NCBI GenBank assembly: GCA_035569695.1 | Contig: DATMMO010000298.1 | Coordinates: 1-15,508 of the forward strand | DNA: 15,508 bases | Direction of reading: 5' to 3' | Origin: DASXMT01 sp035569695 | GTDB taxonomy: Bacteria > Actinomycetota > Acidimicrobiia > Acidimicrobiales > RAAP-2 | In this document: positions 6,851 to 14,132 of the stretch, one piece after another | Layout: each line of letters starts with the position of its first letter | How positions within the stretch are numbered: position 1 is the first letter of the stretch | Notes under the pieces: model-generated | The model's database searches: none | Told to the model about the DNA's origin: nothing | Seen by the model: only the letters and a program-made list of their open reading frames with translations | Program-made: the position numbers and the translations under genes

Positions 6851-7621
6851 GTGGCCTGGATCGATCTGAACGCCGACCTGGGAGAAGCTGACAACCTCAC
6901 TCCAACCGACGTTGCCGTCCTCGATTCGATCTCGAGCGTAAGCATCGCCTGTGGCTTTCACGCCGGGAGCCCGGAGGTCATGCGTGCGACATCCGTGGCC
7001 GCGACAGCACGCGGCGTGGCCATTGGAGCCCACGTCTCGTACCGGGACCGGGCTGGGTTCGGGCGTCGGGAGCTGGAAGTGCCGCCCGGGCAATTGCAGG
7101 CCGATATCGAGGAGCAGGTGGCATTGCTGCGCCAGGTGGCCGGGGAGGCCGAGGTCGACGCCGAGGTCGCCTACGTCAAGCCCCACGGTGCTCTCTACAA
7201 CCGCATGGGCCGAGACCCGGACACGGCATCGGTGGTGATCGAAGCGGCTCGCCGATGCGATCCGCCCGTCATGTTGTTGGCCCAGGCGGGGACCGACGTC
7301 GTCGGGCGCGGCCGTGACGCCGGCTTGTCGGTGATAGGCGAGGCATTCTGCGATCGCGCCTACCGGCCCGACGGGACCCTCGTCCCCCGCAGCGAGCCCG
7401 GGGCCGTGATCACCGATCCGGACGAGGTGGCCCGACGTGCGGTGTCGCTGGTGCTCGATGGTGGCGTCGAAGCCGTCGGCGGGTATTGGCTGGCCATCAT
7501 GGCCGACTCGCTGTGCGTCCACGGCGACAGCCCGGGCGCGGCCGAGTCGAGCCGAGCGGTCCGGGCCGCGTTGATCGAGGCCGGCATCACCATCCGCGCC
7601 TTCGCCGGCCCGCCGCCGTGA
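6851..7621 (+). CDS. pxpA: 5-oxoprolinase subunit A (LamB/YcsF family)
   Basis: PxpA is one component of the ATP-dependent PxpABC 5-oxoprolinase, which opens the damaged or cyclised amino acid 5-oxoproline to glutamate. Family signatures are IDLNADLGE at the N-terminus, SIACGFHAGSPEVM, GAHVSYRDRAGFGRRE, YVKPHGALYN and GEAFCDRAYRPDGTLVPR, and the C-terminal SLCVHGDSP. I chose the GTG at 6851 because VAWIDLNADLGE is where homologues begin. The frame is open 20 codons upstream, but that part has no similarity and overlaps the mihF start. The 256-aa length is normal (E. coli about 244). Its GTG lacks a Shine-Dalgarno site. The stop overlaps the next start in the sequence GTGA. Confidence 0.96.
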   Translation: MAWIDLNADLGEADNLTPTDVAVLDSISSVSIACGFHAGSPEVMRATSVAATARGVAIGAHVSYRDRAGFGRRELEVPPGQLQADIEEQVALLRQVAGEAEVDAEVAYVKPHGALYNRMGRDPDTASVVIEAARRCDPPVMLLAQAGTDVVGRGRDAGLSVIGEAFCDRAYRPDGTLVPRSEPGAVITDPDEVARRAVSLVLDGGVEAVGGYWLAIMADSLCVHGDSPGAAESSRAVRAALIEAGITIRAFAGPPP

Positions 7622-9438
7622 TCACTCCCTTCGGCGACACCGCGCTGCTCGTCGACGTCGAGGACGACCGTGCCGCCCATCAGCTGGCTGCTCGCATCGA
7701 GTCCGACCCGTCAGCTCCCCCTGGCGTCGGCGAGATCGTGGTCGGCCTCCGCTCTGTCCTCGTGCACATCGATCCCCTGGTCGCCTATCCATCGCCCGAT
7801 CAAGATCGGTTGGGTCTCGAAGCCTGGCTCGCCGGACTCGGCTCCTCTCTTACAGCTGCTGCCGCAGTCCCGGTTGCCGCCCCTTCACCACCTCCCGCTG
7901 CCCCTACACCTCCTTGCCCTCCCGGTGGTCCCGCCTCGCCCGACCTGGCCGGCACCGACGGTTCGCACCGCTCGGTGGAGATCCCGGTGACCTTCGACGG
8001 GCCCGACCTGGCCGAGGTGGCCGTAACGCTCGGTGTCACCGTCGATGAGGTCACCGCTCTGCTCACTGGGGTCGAACTGCGGGTGGCCTTTCTCGGCTTC
8101 GCGCCCGGATTCCCTTATCTCGTCGGGCTGCCCGAGCCCCTGGCCCGGATCCAGCGACGGGCCAGCCCGCGCACGCAGGTCCCGCCCGGCTCGGTCGCCC
8201 TGGCCGCTGGATTCGCAGCCGTGTACCCCCAGCGCACACCAGGCGGATGGCAGTTGCTGGGTCGCACCGAGGTCTCGATGTTCAACCCGGACCGGCCGCC
8301 CTACGCGCTGCTCCGGGCCGGCGACACCGTTCGCTTCACCCGTGCCGACCGCACCCCTGCGCCGTCGCCCCCCGCCTCAAGTGCGGACACCGATCGGTCC
8401 GCTGGTGGCGCGCCACCGCGGGAGCCGCTTCGTGCCTCGACGGCTCGCTTCATCGAGGTCATCGAGCCCGGCACCCTGACCCTCATCCAAGATGGCGGTC
8501 GCCGCGGGGTTGCCGCCATCGGCGTTCCTGCTGCCGGCCCTGCCGATCCCGATGGATTTCGGCTGGCCAACCGGCTGGTCGGCAACGCTGACGGCGCCGC
8601 GGCGCTGGAGCTGACCGCCCGAGGGCCGAACATCCGGTTCGGCTCAGACGGGTACGTTGCCGTGGTCGGCGATGTCGATCTGAGACTCGACGATCGGATG
8701 GTGCCGGCTGACGCGGTGGTACCCATCACCGCTGGCCAAGTTCTCGCCATCGGAGTGGTGAAACGGACTCTCCGCGCCTACCTGGCCGTCGCCGGCGGGC
8801 TCGAAGGGCCCTTGGTACTGGGATCTCGCTCCTCCGATGTCCTTTCCGGCCTGGGCATCGGACCCCTGCGTGCCGGGGACAAGGTGGATCTCGGAGCACC
8901 AGGCCATCCCCGGGGTCGCCTCTCCCCCCGTGAACCCGATCGCTCCCACACGCCCGGCTCCGGCCGCTTCCACACGCCCGGCGCCGATCGCTCCCACTTA
9001 TCCGACCTGGCCGTGCGGGTGGTTCCCGGCCCTCACCATGCCGCCGAAACAGAGCTCCAGAAGCTCTCGCGCTCATGCTGGACAGTCGACGATAGATCCA
9101 ACCGGGTCGGCCTGCGTCTGTCACCCCGGTTGGGCGAAATGGTCATCGAGCCGCCGCCTACCGGAGTCCCCTCGTGTGGGATGGTCACCGGCGCCATCCA
9201 GATTCCACCCGACGGGCAGCCGATCGTCCTGATGCCCGATCACGCCACCGTTGGTGGCTATCCGGTTATAGCCACCGTCGTGAGCGCCGACTGGGGCGAA
9301 TTGGGCCGGATGCGCCCCGGGGACGAGGTGCGCTTTGAGCTGGTCGCTGTGGAGGAAGCTCGTATGTTCCGACGCGAGCATGAGCGGCGCCTCGACGGCC
9401 GCGTATCGGGGTGGTTCCCCACCGACAGCGGCACATAG
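7618..9438 (+). CDS. pxpBC: Fused 5-oxoprolinase subunits B and C (KipI-KipA type)
   Basis: Both remaining 5-oxoprolinase subunits are joined in one 606-aa chain. The PxpB (KipI-like) part starts ITPFGDTALLVDV and carries FLGFAPGFPYLVGLP, PRTQVPPGSVALAAG and YPQRTPGGWQLLGRT. The PxpC (KipA-like) part begins about residue 278 with FIEVIEPGTLTLIQDGGRRG, then AVAGGLEGPLVLGSRSSD, SNRVGLRL and MPDHATVGGYPVIATV. Fusion of B and C is known in many bacteria. Two low-complexity inserts are unusual: a Pro/Ala-rich stretch near residues 80-112, and a linker near 440-462 encoded by a 24-bp repeat. The GTG start overlaps the pxpA stop (GTGA), implying coupled translation and equal production of all three activities. 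Confidence 0.95.
   Translation: MITPFGDTALLVDVEDDRAAHQLAARIESDPSAPPGVGEIVVGLRSVLVHIDPLVAYPSPDQDRLGLEAWLAGLGSSLTAAAAVPVAAPSPPPAAPTPPCPPGGPASPDLAGTDGSHRSVEIPVTFDGPDLAEVAVTLGVTVDEVTALLTGVELRVAFLGFAPGFPYLVGLPEPLARIQRRASPRTQVPPGSVALAAGFAAVYPQRTPGGWQLLGRTEVSMFNPDRPPYALLRAGDTVRFTRADRTPAPSPPASSADTDRSAGGAPPREPLRASTARFIEVIEPGTLTLIQDGGRRGVAAIGVPAAGPADPDGFRLANRLVGNADGAAALELTARGPNIRFGSDGYVAVVGDVDLRLDDRMVPADAVVPITAGQVLAIGVVKRTLRAYLAVAGGLEGPLVLGSRSSDVLSGLGIGPLRAGDKVDLGAPGHPRGRLSPREPDRSHTPGSGRFHTPGADRSHLSDLAVRVVPGPHHAAETELQKLSRSCWTVDDRSNRVGLRLSPRLGEMVIEPPPTGVPSCGMVTGAIQIPPDGQPIVLMPDHATVGGYPVIATVVSADWGELGRMRPGDEVRFELVAVEEARMFRREHERRLDGRVSGWFPTDSGT
8941..9000. repeat. 24-bp tandem repeat inside pxpBC
   Basis: Copies at 8941-8964 and 8965-8988 and a half copy from 8989 share CGCTCCCACACGCCCGGC-like sequence. 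They encode RSHTPGSG/RFHTPGAD/RSH, a hydrophilic loop in the PxpC half, which suggests a slippage-grown surface insert. Confidence 0.8.
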
Positions 9439-9526
9439 ACGACGACCCGCCCACCCCGGGACAAACCCCACCGACCACCACCCCGGCCAAACCCCACGGA
9501 CCAATCCCGCCAACTCCCCCGCCGGC
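9439..9526. repeat. Convergent gap with an imperfect direct repeat of about 26 bp
   Basis: pxpBC and the KR-like gene converge here. Most of the gap is two near-identical copies, about 9451-9476 and 9478-9502, sharing CCACCCCGG and CAAACCCCAC. No hairpin with a T-run for either direction is visible, so how the converging transcripts end is unclear. Confidence 0.6.
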
Positions 9527-10444
9527 TCAACCGATCAGCAGCAGGCCCTCATCCAGGTGGTGGTCGGTGACCCTGCCCATCGACCCCCAGTTGAGCTGGA
9601 GCTCTGAGCTCTCGGGTGTCCCCGCCTCCCCGGCCGGCACGACCGTGCACCGTCGGTCGTCGCGGTAGCCGACAGCCACTGGGCCCCCACAGGCCAGCGC
9701 CTCGGCAACAATGCGGCCGGCGAGCACCACAGGATCATCGAAGCAATCCAGGTCCACGGCACGGACGTTCGCCCCGGGAAGCTCTTCGGCCAGCTCACCC
9801 AGCAGACTGCCGATACCGCCACAAGCAGCGATGTGGACCTCGGCAGTCGGGTCAGCTGCAGGGGGGTGGTCGGCGTCCTGCATCCAGCCAGCAGGCTGGC
9901 CCAATCGATCCGCATGGCCCAATCGATCCGCTTGGTCGAACCGATCCGCCTGGCCCAACTTGCCGTGCGGGCAGAATCCGCCACGCGGACCACACTCGGC
10001 TGCCTGTCCGCCTTCACGCTGGTCCTGACCGTGCATGCCTCCCAGCCCAGTCACCGTGACCACCGTGGTCGCGCCGGCCTTTGCCACCGGATAGACCTCA
10101 TCGAAGAGGTCAGACGCTGCTTGCTTACCGGAATGAAGCTGCCCCAAATGGATGATCCCGTCGGATATCTCCGGGATCCGTCCTGGCTCGACCACCTGGG
10201 CGCTCGCACCATGCGAACGGAGCAAACCAGCTACGAGGGGAGCCACCCTTCTACCGTCATCAACAACGGTGATGGCCGCACCGGCTAGGACCGAGGGGTC
10301 GACCGTCACCAGAGGCGCCGGAAAGGTCACGACGGCCACACCCTCGACCTGCTGGAGGGCGTGAACCGTGGCCACGTTGGCCTCCCCTGCGTCGGAGACC
10401 ACCCCCAAGGAAGCATCGTCTTGATCCCGATCCAGATCCCCCAT
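9527..10444 (-). CDS. Orphan protein resembling the structural half of a polyketide ketoreductase domain
   Basis: The 305-aa product looks like the N-terminal, non-catalytic Rossmann subdomain of a PKS KR. Matching stretches are AAITVVDDGRRVAPLVAGLL (56-75), DGIIHLGQL (95-103), ATTVVTVTGLGG (125-136), then LAEELPGANVRAVDLD (218-233) and GGPVAVGYRDDRR (253-265). In complete enzymes the NADPH-binding subdomain (VTGG.RGI) follows at this point; here the protein stops after LLLIG with no such motif and no Ser-Tyr-Lys catalytic set. Residues 140-200 are an atypical insert, including ADRLGQ repeats from an 18-bp DNA repeat. The ATG at 10444 is preceded by GAAGGTGG. It could be a structural partner for the neighbouring synthase, a decayed synthase fragment, or a short-chain-reductase-like protein of other function. 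The assignment is from memory of the family pattern. Confidence 0.6.
   Translation of the reverse strand: MGDLDRDQDDASLGVVSDAGEANVATVHALQQVEGVAVVTFPAPLVTVDPSVLAGAAITVVDDGRRVAPLVAGLLRSHGASAQVVEPGRIPEISDGIIHLGQLHSGKQAASDLFDEVYPVAKAGATTVVTVTGLGGMHGQDQREGGQAAECGPRGGFCPHGKLGQADRFDQADRLGHADRLGQPAGWMQDADHPPAADPTAEVHIAACGGIGSLLGELAEELPGANVRAVDLDCFDDPVVLAGRIVAEALACGGPVAVGYRDDRRCTVVPAGEAGTPESSELQLNWGSMGRVTDHHLDEGLLLIG
9896..9967. repeat. 18-bp tandem repeat, four copies, in the KR-like gene
   Basis: Copies start at 9896, 9914, 9932 and 9950. The first two are identical except for the first base (core TGGCCCAATCGATCCGC); the third and fourth are diverged. They encode a six-residue ADRLGQ-type repeat in the middle of the orphan KR-like protein. 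Confidence 0.9.
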
Positions 10445-10670
10445 ACGACCACCACCTTCGAGCTCGATTGCTACGGGAACGGTGGCCTCAGTCGAATATC
10501 ACGGACCCATCGACGGATATCCCCGGATAATTACGGATCCCACTCCCCGTGTCTGCCGCCACCCCACTGTCCGTCGGACACTCATCGAGAGTGCATGCCA
10601 TAAACGCCGGATCGAACGGAAGATGGTGAACGGACGAGTCAGAGAAGTCAGCCGCAAGTCGGGGTGGCCC
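10445..10670. other. 226-bp gap upstream of the KR-like gene with two small palindromes
   Basis: No gene is supported here. Two perfect inverted repeats occur: TATCC-CC-GGATA at 10518-10529 and TGTCC-GTC-GGACA at 10568-10580. This is less GC-rich than surrounding DNA around 10495-10540 and is the likely promoter or operator region of the KR-like gene, since the glycosyltransferase operon ends at 10671 on the same strand. A regulator cannot be named. Confidence 0.4.
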
Positions 10671-11957
10671 TCAGACAGTCACAGGGGCTGATGACCCAGT
10701 AGTCGCCAACGCGGCGAGCCGGCGTGCTGCCGCCTCGGCGCCACCGGCGATTCGAAACGAATCCTGCACCCGCCCAGCCGCTTCTCGGTATCGGGGCTCG
10801 GTCAGCACCGCGGTGAGAACGGCTCGAAGCTCGGGGGCCCTGACCCGTCCGAACCGCACACGGAGACCGGCGCCTGCTTCGACTACTTGCTCGGCGACGA
10901 TGGGTTGGTCGTCCCGAATAGGCGCTACGACCAGCGGGAGCCCGTGGACCAATGACTCGCAGACCGTGTTGTTACCCCCGTGGCAAACCACCGCATCGAG
11001 ATGGCTCAGTAAGTCGAGCTGAGGGACCGACTCCCGAACGAGGACATTGGGCGGCGCTGTCCCCAACGCTTCCGGGGGTGCCACCACCACCGCCTGAACC
11101 GGGCGACCAACCCCATCAACCCCATCTGCTCCATCAACCCCGCCAACCCCATCAACCCCAACCTCAGACGGCTTCGGAATCGCCAGCCCGTCGAGCGCCT
11201 CTAGGACGGTGGCGAATAACCGGTCCCCGGCGCCCACATTCACGGTGCCCAAGGAGACCAAGACGGTGGCGGCGTCGTCCCGAATCCAATCCCAGGGAAA
11301 GTCCGTCGTCTTTGGGCGCCCACCCAACGCCGGTCCCACGAAGGCGGTGGCGGCCGGAACGCCGTCCGCGGCGGCGCCCATGAGGACCTCGGTGGTGAAG
11401 GCCAGAATCAGCTGGTCGGAGAAGCGGAGGTCGCCCTCGAATGCCAGCGCCCGCTCGACTCCCATCTCCAGCTGGATGTCCACCAGCAAAGTTCGGACCC
11501 ACTCTCCGACCTTGGGCAATGCCTCGAAGGGCCTCGACAATTCGGCGGGGGTTGTGGCCGAGGTGGCCCAGGGGACCCCGCGGCGCCTGGCGACGATGGC
11601 GCCGGCGATCGCTTGCTGGTCGGCGATCAGGACATCGGGACCGAACTCGTCGACAGCCCGATCGATCCCGGGGGCAGTCAACCGGGCCAGGGGCAGCAAG
11701 AACTCCTCCCACAAGAATTTGAAGGCGCCCGGACCCCTCATGCCCGTCGCCCGCTGGCGCACCGTGGCCACGGTGTCCCGTCCCAAATCTTCCCCCGCCG
11801 GAAGCAGAAGCGCGTCGGCTGGAAGCAATGGCGCTACGACAACCGGCGGTCCTACCCAGGCCACCTCGTGGCCGGCCTCGGTGAGCGCAGCACCAACCGC
11901 CACTGTCGGGTTGATGTGGCCGTTGAGCGGTGGCACGGCAAAGAGAAACCGGGCCAT
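10671..11957 (-). CDS. MGT-type (GT1 family) glycosyltransferase
   Basis: The 428-aa protein has the GT-B architecture of macrolide-type glycosyltransferases, which move a sugar from a nucleotide donor to a small lipophilic acceptor. The N-terminal acceptor half starts RFLFAVPPLNGHINP (His14 would be the catalytic base). The C-terminal donor half contains VLVSLGTVN (232-240), VPQLDLLSHLDAVVCHGGNN (311-330) and DDQP (349-352), the nucleotide-sugar signature. Residues 266-286 are a GVDGV-type insert from a 9-bp repeat. The ATG lies two bases after the preceding hydrolase stop, so the gene is the last of a coupled operon. The acceptor is unknown; a product of the neighbouring synthase is the natural guess. 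No signal peptide or membrane segment is apparent. Confidence 0.9.
   Translation of the reverse strand: MARFLFAVPPLNGHINPTVAVGAALTEAGHEVAWVGPPVVVAPLLPADALLLPAGEDLGRDTVATVRQRATGMRGPGAFKFLWEEFLLPLARLTAPGIDRAVDEFGPDVLIADQQAIAGAIVARRRGVPWATSATTPAELSRPFEALPKVGEWVRTLLVDIQLEMGVERALAFEGDLRFSDQLILAFTTEVLMGAAADGVPAATAFVGPALGGRPKTTDFPWDWIRDDAATVLVSLGTVNVGAGDRLFATVLEALDGLAIPKPSEVGVDGVGGVDGADGVDGVGRPVQAVVVAPPEALGTAPPNVLVRESVPQLDLLSHLDAVVCHGGNNTVCESLVHGLPLVVAPIRDDQPIVAEQVVEAGAGLRVRFGRVRAPELRAVLTAVLTEPRYREAAGRVQDSFRIAGGAEAAARRLAALATTGSSAPVTV
11108..11160. repeat. 9-bp tandem repeat, six units, in the glycosyltransferase
   Basis: Units of CAACCCCAT, some mutated, run from 11108 to 11160. They encode G-V-D-style tripeptides (residues about 266-284) between the donor-domain strands, an insertion absent from the usual fold. 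Confidence 0.9.
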
Positions 11958-11959
11958 GA

Positions 11960-13153
11960 CTACGACGCCTCCTTCTCTGCCTCGGGCGGCACACTTCTAT
12001 CCGAGTCCACTTCCGAGCCCACGTCCGGCCGCGGCCCTGACCCCGATCCCGGCGGAGCGAAATCGCGATGGTCGGGAATGACCGGAGCCTGGTCCAGTCC
12101 CTTTCCGCGAGCGAAATCGTCCATCGCCTCTTGCCAACCGTCGGGCAGCTCGCCACCAACGGGAGGCCACGGTGACTCCTCGGGATACCAGGGCGGCCGG
12201 GGGGCCAGTTCCTTGAACCGGGCCGGACGGTGCCGGATGACCCGGTCGATGCTGTTAACCCCGGCGCCGGATCCAGGATCGTTATCTCCTGACCCCGGCT
12301 CTAATCCGCCAGACTCGGCTCCCCTGGGACCCTCTGACTCCGGACCCGACCTCTGGCTCCCATCCAGCGCTACCGGAAGATCGCCGGCCCGGATACGGTC
12401 GAACCAACGGAGCAACAACCCTCGCAGATCGGCGGGGGCCTCCAGGACCACCAGGTGCGAGCATCCCTCGTACAGGTGGAGCTCGCAGCGCGGCAGCACG
12501 TACACCAGCCGTTCGGCCCAGTCACGCACGTCGGAGAACTCACCACAGACGATCAGCACGGGGCACTCGATGGTCGACAACTCCTCCTGGGTGAAGGCGG
12601 GCGATGCCGCTAGATCTTCCACCAGCGACGTCTTGTGCAACAACGTGTCCGAGTTGCGGGCCAGACGCTTTCCCTTGCGGCCGCCGACGGCATCCAGCCA
12701 GTTGTGCACGTCGTCGTGGTCGAGGAACAGCCCGGCAAACTCGAGCGTGCCGACCATCTGCTGCCGCCAGCCATCGACGGCCACATGGGCCTCGACGAGG
12801 ACCAGTCCGGCCACCCGTTCGGGACGGTGGACGGCGGCGGCCACGGCCAGCACGCCCCCGAAGCTGTTGCCCACCAGATGCACGGGCCGATCGATTCCGA
12901 GCTCGTCGAGGATGGCGAACAGATCGTCCACCTGCTCCTCGACCGTGTACCCGGTCGCCGGCTTCTCCGACAGGCCGTGGCCCCGAAGGTCGTAGATGAC
13001 CACCTCGGAGCGCTGGGCCACCGGGTTGGCCACTGTGTAGTACCAACTCGACGAGTTGTCGACCACCAGCCCGTGCAGAAAGACGACGGTCGGGTCGCCA
13101 TCGCTCAGGTGCTGGACATTGAACCGGGCCCCGTTGGCCACGACGTCAACCAT
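11960..13153 (-). CDS. Alpha/beta hydrolase with a long C-terminal extension
   Basis: The first 257 residues form a standard alpha/beta hydrolase: oxyanion HG (27-28), nucleophile Ser97 in GNSFGG, acid Asp208 in CGEFSDVRD, and His233 in GCSHLV. It may hydrolyse an ester, thioester or related bond; substrate unknown. Residues 262-397 are an extension not seen in ordinary members. It is Gly/Ser/Pro-rich at both ends, with a more conserved-looking core RHRPARFKELAPRPPWYP and SPWPPVGGELPDGWQEAM that is rich in Trp and Pro. The ATG at 13153 is chosen because AAGGAGG sits five bases upstream and the homology begins MVDVVANGARF, parallel to its neighbour. The open frame continues upstream only through repeat-derived LGQLLKE units. 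It overlaps the upstream hydrolase stop by eight bases and is its paralogue. Confidence 0.92.
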   Translation of the reverse strand: MVDVVANGARFNVQHLSDGDPTVVFLHGLVVDNSSSWYYTVANPVAQRSEVVIYDLRGHGLSEKPATGYTVEEQVDDLFAILDELGIDRPVHLVGNSFGGVLAVAAAVHRPERVAGLVLVEAHVAVDGWRQQMVGTLEFAGLFLDHDDVHNWLDAVGGRKGKRLARNSDTLLHKTSLVEDLAASPAFTQEELSTIECPVLIVCGEFSDVRDWAERLVYVLPRCELHLYEGCSHLVVLEAPADLRGLLLRWFDRIRAGDLPVALDGSQRSGPESEGPRGAESGGLEPGSGDNDPGSGAGVNSIDRVIRHRPARFKELAPRPPWYPEESPWPPVGGELPDGWQEAMDDFARGKGLDQAPVIPDHRDFAPPGSGSGPRPDVGSEVDSDRSVPPEAEKEAS

Positions 13154-14132
13154 GTCGCCCTCCTTGAGTAACTGCCCCAAATCCTTGAGTAACTGCCCCA
13201 ACTCCTTGAGTAACTGCCCCAACCGCCAAGCCACCGACTGCCCCTTCACGGTCTTCGAGCGTTTCACCGAGGAACTTCGTCACCACCTCCGCCAAGGCGG
13301 CGGGCGCGTCCAGGTGCAGCGCATGGCCGCCATCGAGCATCGCGAAACGGCTCTGATGCGACCGCAACCGGCGAGCCAACGACTCGACCTCGTTTCGGAA
13401 CGGCGATGCCGATCCCAATGTGCACAGCAACGGGATGCGGAGATCGGCCAACGCCCTCGTGTCGACCTGCGAGTCACGGCGCAGATCACTCAGCACCGTG
13501 GTTCCGCCGAGGAGGATCTGCTCGCCCGTAGCCCGACGGCGGCGGCGTTGAGCTCTCCTACCCGAAGGCCCCGATGGCCCCAAAGGCCCCAAAGGCCCCG
13601 GAGGCCCAGTGCGCTCCCTCGACCGACGTCGGTCGTGCTCCCATGCCCGCATGGCCTCGAGGTCGATTCCGCCCGCATCGGCTCCTCTGGGGCCGTTGGC
13701 GCCCGACGCCGACCCCGACGCCGACCCCAATCCCGACCCGGATCCCGCCGCGGCGGGCGGAGCCGGGGTGAACGAGTCCACCAGCGCCACGCCACTGACG
13801 CGATCAGGATGGTCCACGGCGTGGCGCAATGCCACCAGGCCGCCGAAGCTGTGGCCGACCAGAGCGCAGGGCCCGAGACCCTCGGTGAGGGCGTCGAGAT
13901 CGGCGGCCAACTCGGTCAGGGTGTACCCGCGCAACGGTCGCTCGCTGAGGCCATGCCCGCGCTGGTCGTACAGCACGACGTGATGGGACTGGGCCACGAC
14001 GGGAGCCAGGCCGAAATACCACGAGGCCAGGCTCCCGCTCAGCATCCCGTGGACCATGACCACCGGTGGTGCGTCCCGTTCGCCCAGGTACTGAACGTGG
14101 AGGCGAAGACCGTTGACGATCACGAACGGCAT
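13146..14132 (-). CDS. Alpha/beta hydrolase, paralogue of the next gene in the operon
   Basis: The protein has VHGM (27-30) for the oxyanion hole, nucleophile Ser95 in GHSFGG and a candidate catalytic His270 in DGGHALHLD. The usual acid after the sixth strand is not evident: the site reads CTLGSASPFRN. Asp119, after an earlier strand (VALVD), could substitute, or catalysis may be altered. It aligns with the next hydrolase over long stretches (VNGLRLHVQYL against ANGARFNVQHL; YDQRGHGLSERP against YDLRGHGLSEKP), indicating a tandem duplication. The lid region (about 123-200) is swollen by Gly/Ser/Pro/Arg-rich repeats, and the last 25 residues are GAVTQG repeats from 21-bp DNA units. The ATG overlaps the acyl carrier protein stop by 13 bases. 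The role in release or editing of a carrier-bound chain is inferred from context. Confidence 0.9.
   Translation of the reverse strand: MPFVIVNGLRLHVQYLGERDAPPVVMVHGMLSGSLASWYFGLAPVVAQSHHVVLYDQRGHGLSERPLRGYTLTELAADLDALTEGLGPCALVGHSFGGLVALRHAVDHPDRVSGVALVDSFTPAPPAAAGSGSGLGSASGSASGANGPRGADAGGIDLEAMRAWEHDRRRSRERTGPPGPLGPLGPSGPSGRRAQRRRRRATGEQILLGGTTVLSDLRRDSQVDTRALADLRIPLLCTLGSASPFRNEVESLARRLRSHQSRFAMLDGGHALHLDAPAALAEVVTKFLGETLEDREGAVGGLAVGAVTQGVGAVTQGFGAVTQGGRHG
13159..13165 (-). promoter_or_regulatory. Strong ribosome binding site of the second hydrolase
   Basis: AAGGAGG on the minus strand, with a five-base spacer to the ATG at 13153. It decides the start. The first five bases (AAGGA) belong to the adjacent 21-bp repeat, so the core recurs at 21-bp intervals upstream. 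Confidence 0.85.
13161..13223. repeat. Three 21-bp repeats spanning a gene overlap
   Basis: Units lie at 13161-13181, 13182-13202 and 13203-13223 and differ at one base in total. A decayed fourth follows to about 13244. They encode GAVTQG repeats at the end of the upstream hydrolase and, in another frame, LGQLLKE repeats that run open into the downstream hydrolase. Each unit ends in CAAGGA on the minus strand, the core of a Shine-Dalgarno site. Confidence 0.95.
13567..13611. repeat. 9-bp tandem repeat in the first hydrolase lid
   Basis: Five units based on GGCCCCAAA, two of them perfect. They encode the GPLGPLGPSGPSG collagen-like stretch in the lid region. Confidence 0.85.
13705..13752. repeat. 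12-bp tandem repeat in the first hydrolase lid
   Basis: GACGCCGACCCC occurs twice perfectly (13705-13716, 13717-13728), followed by two diverged units. It encodes the Gly/Ser-rich run SGSGLGSASGSASG after the Asp119 strand. Confidence 0.8.

Noticed and set aside
6800..7522. Upstream continuation of the mihF frame (346 codons in total)
   Set aside because: The added part is antisense to pxpA and unrelated to mIHF, whose homologues begin at the ATG at 6799.
9439..9526. Bidirectional terminator between pxpBC and the KR-like gene
   Set aside because: The repeat here is direct, not inverted, and there is no T-tract on either strand.
10361..10603. Small plus-strand gene in the gap before the KR-like gene
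   Set aside because: It has no ribosome binding site, is compositionally unlike coding sequence here, and partly overlaps the KR-like gene in antisense.
11164..12159. Minus-strand open frame of 331 codons overlapping the glycosyltransferase
   Set aside because: It is an Arg/Gly-rich out-of-frame reading of the glycosyltransferase and the end of the hydrolase gene.
13161..13223. CRISPR-like array
   Set aside because: The units are directly adjacent with no unique spacers and lie inside coding sequence. The same applies to the 27-bp repeats at 15232-15378.
13154..13267. Longer start at 13267 for the second hydrolase
   Set aside because: The extra 38 codons are repeat-derived LGQLLKE units with no family similarity, and a near-ideal AAGGAGG site supports the ATG at 13153.
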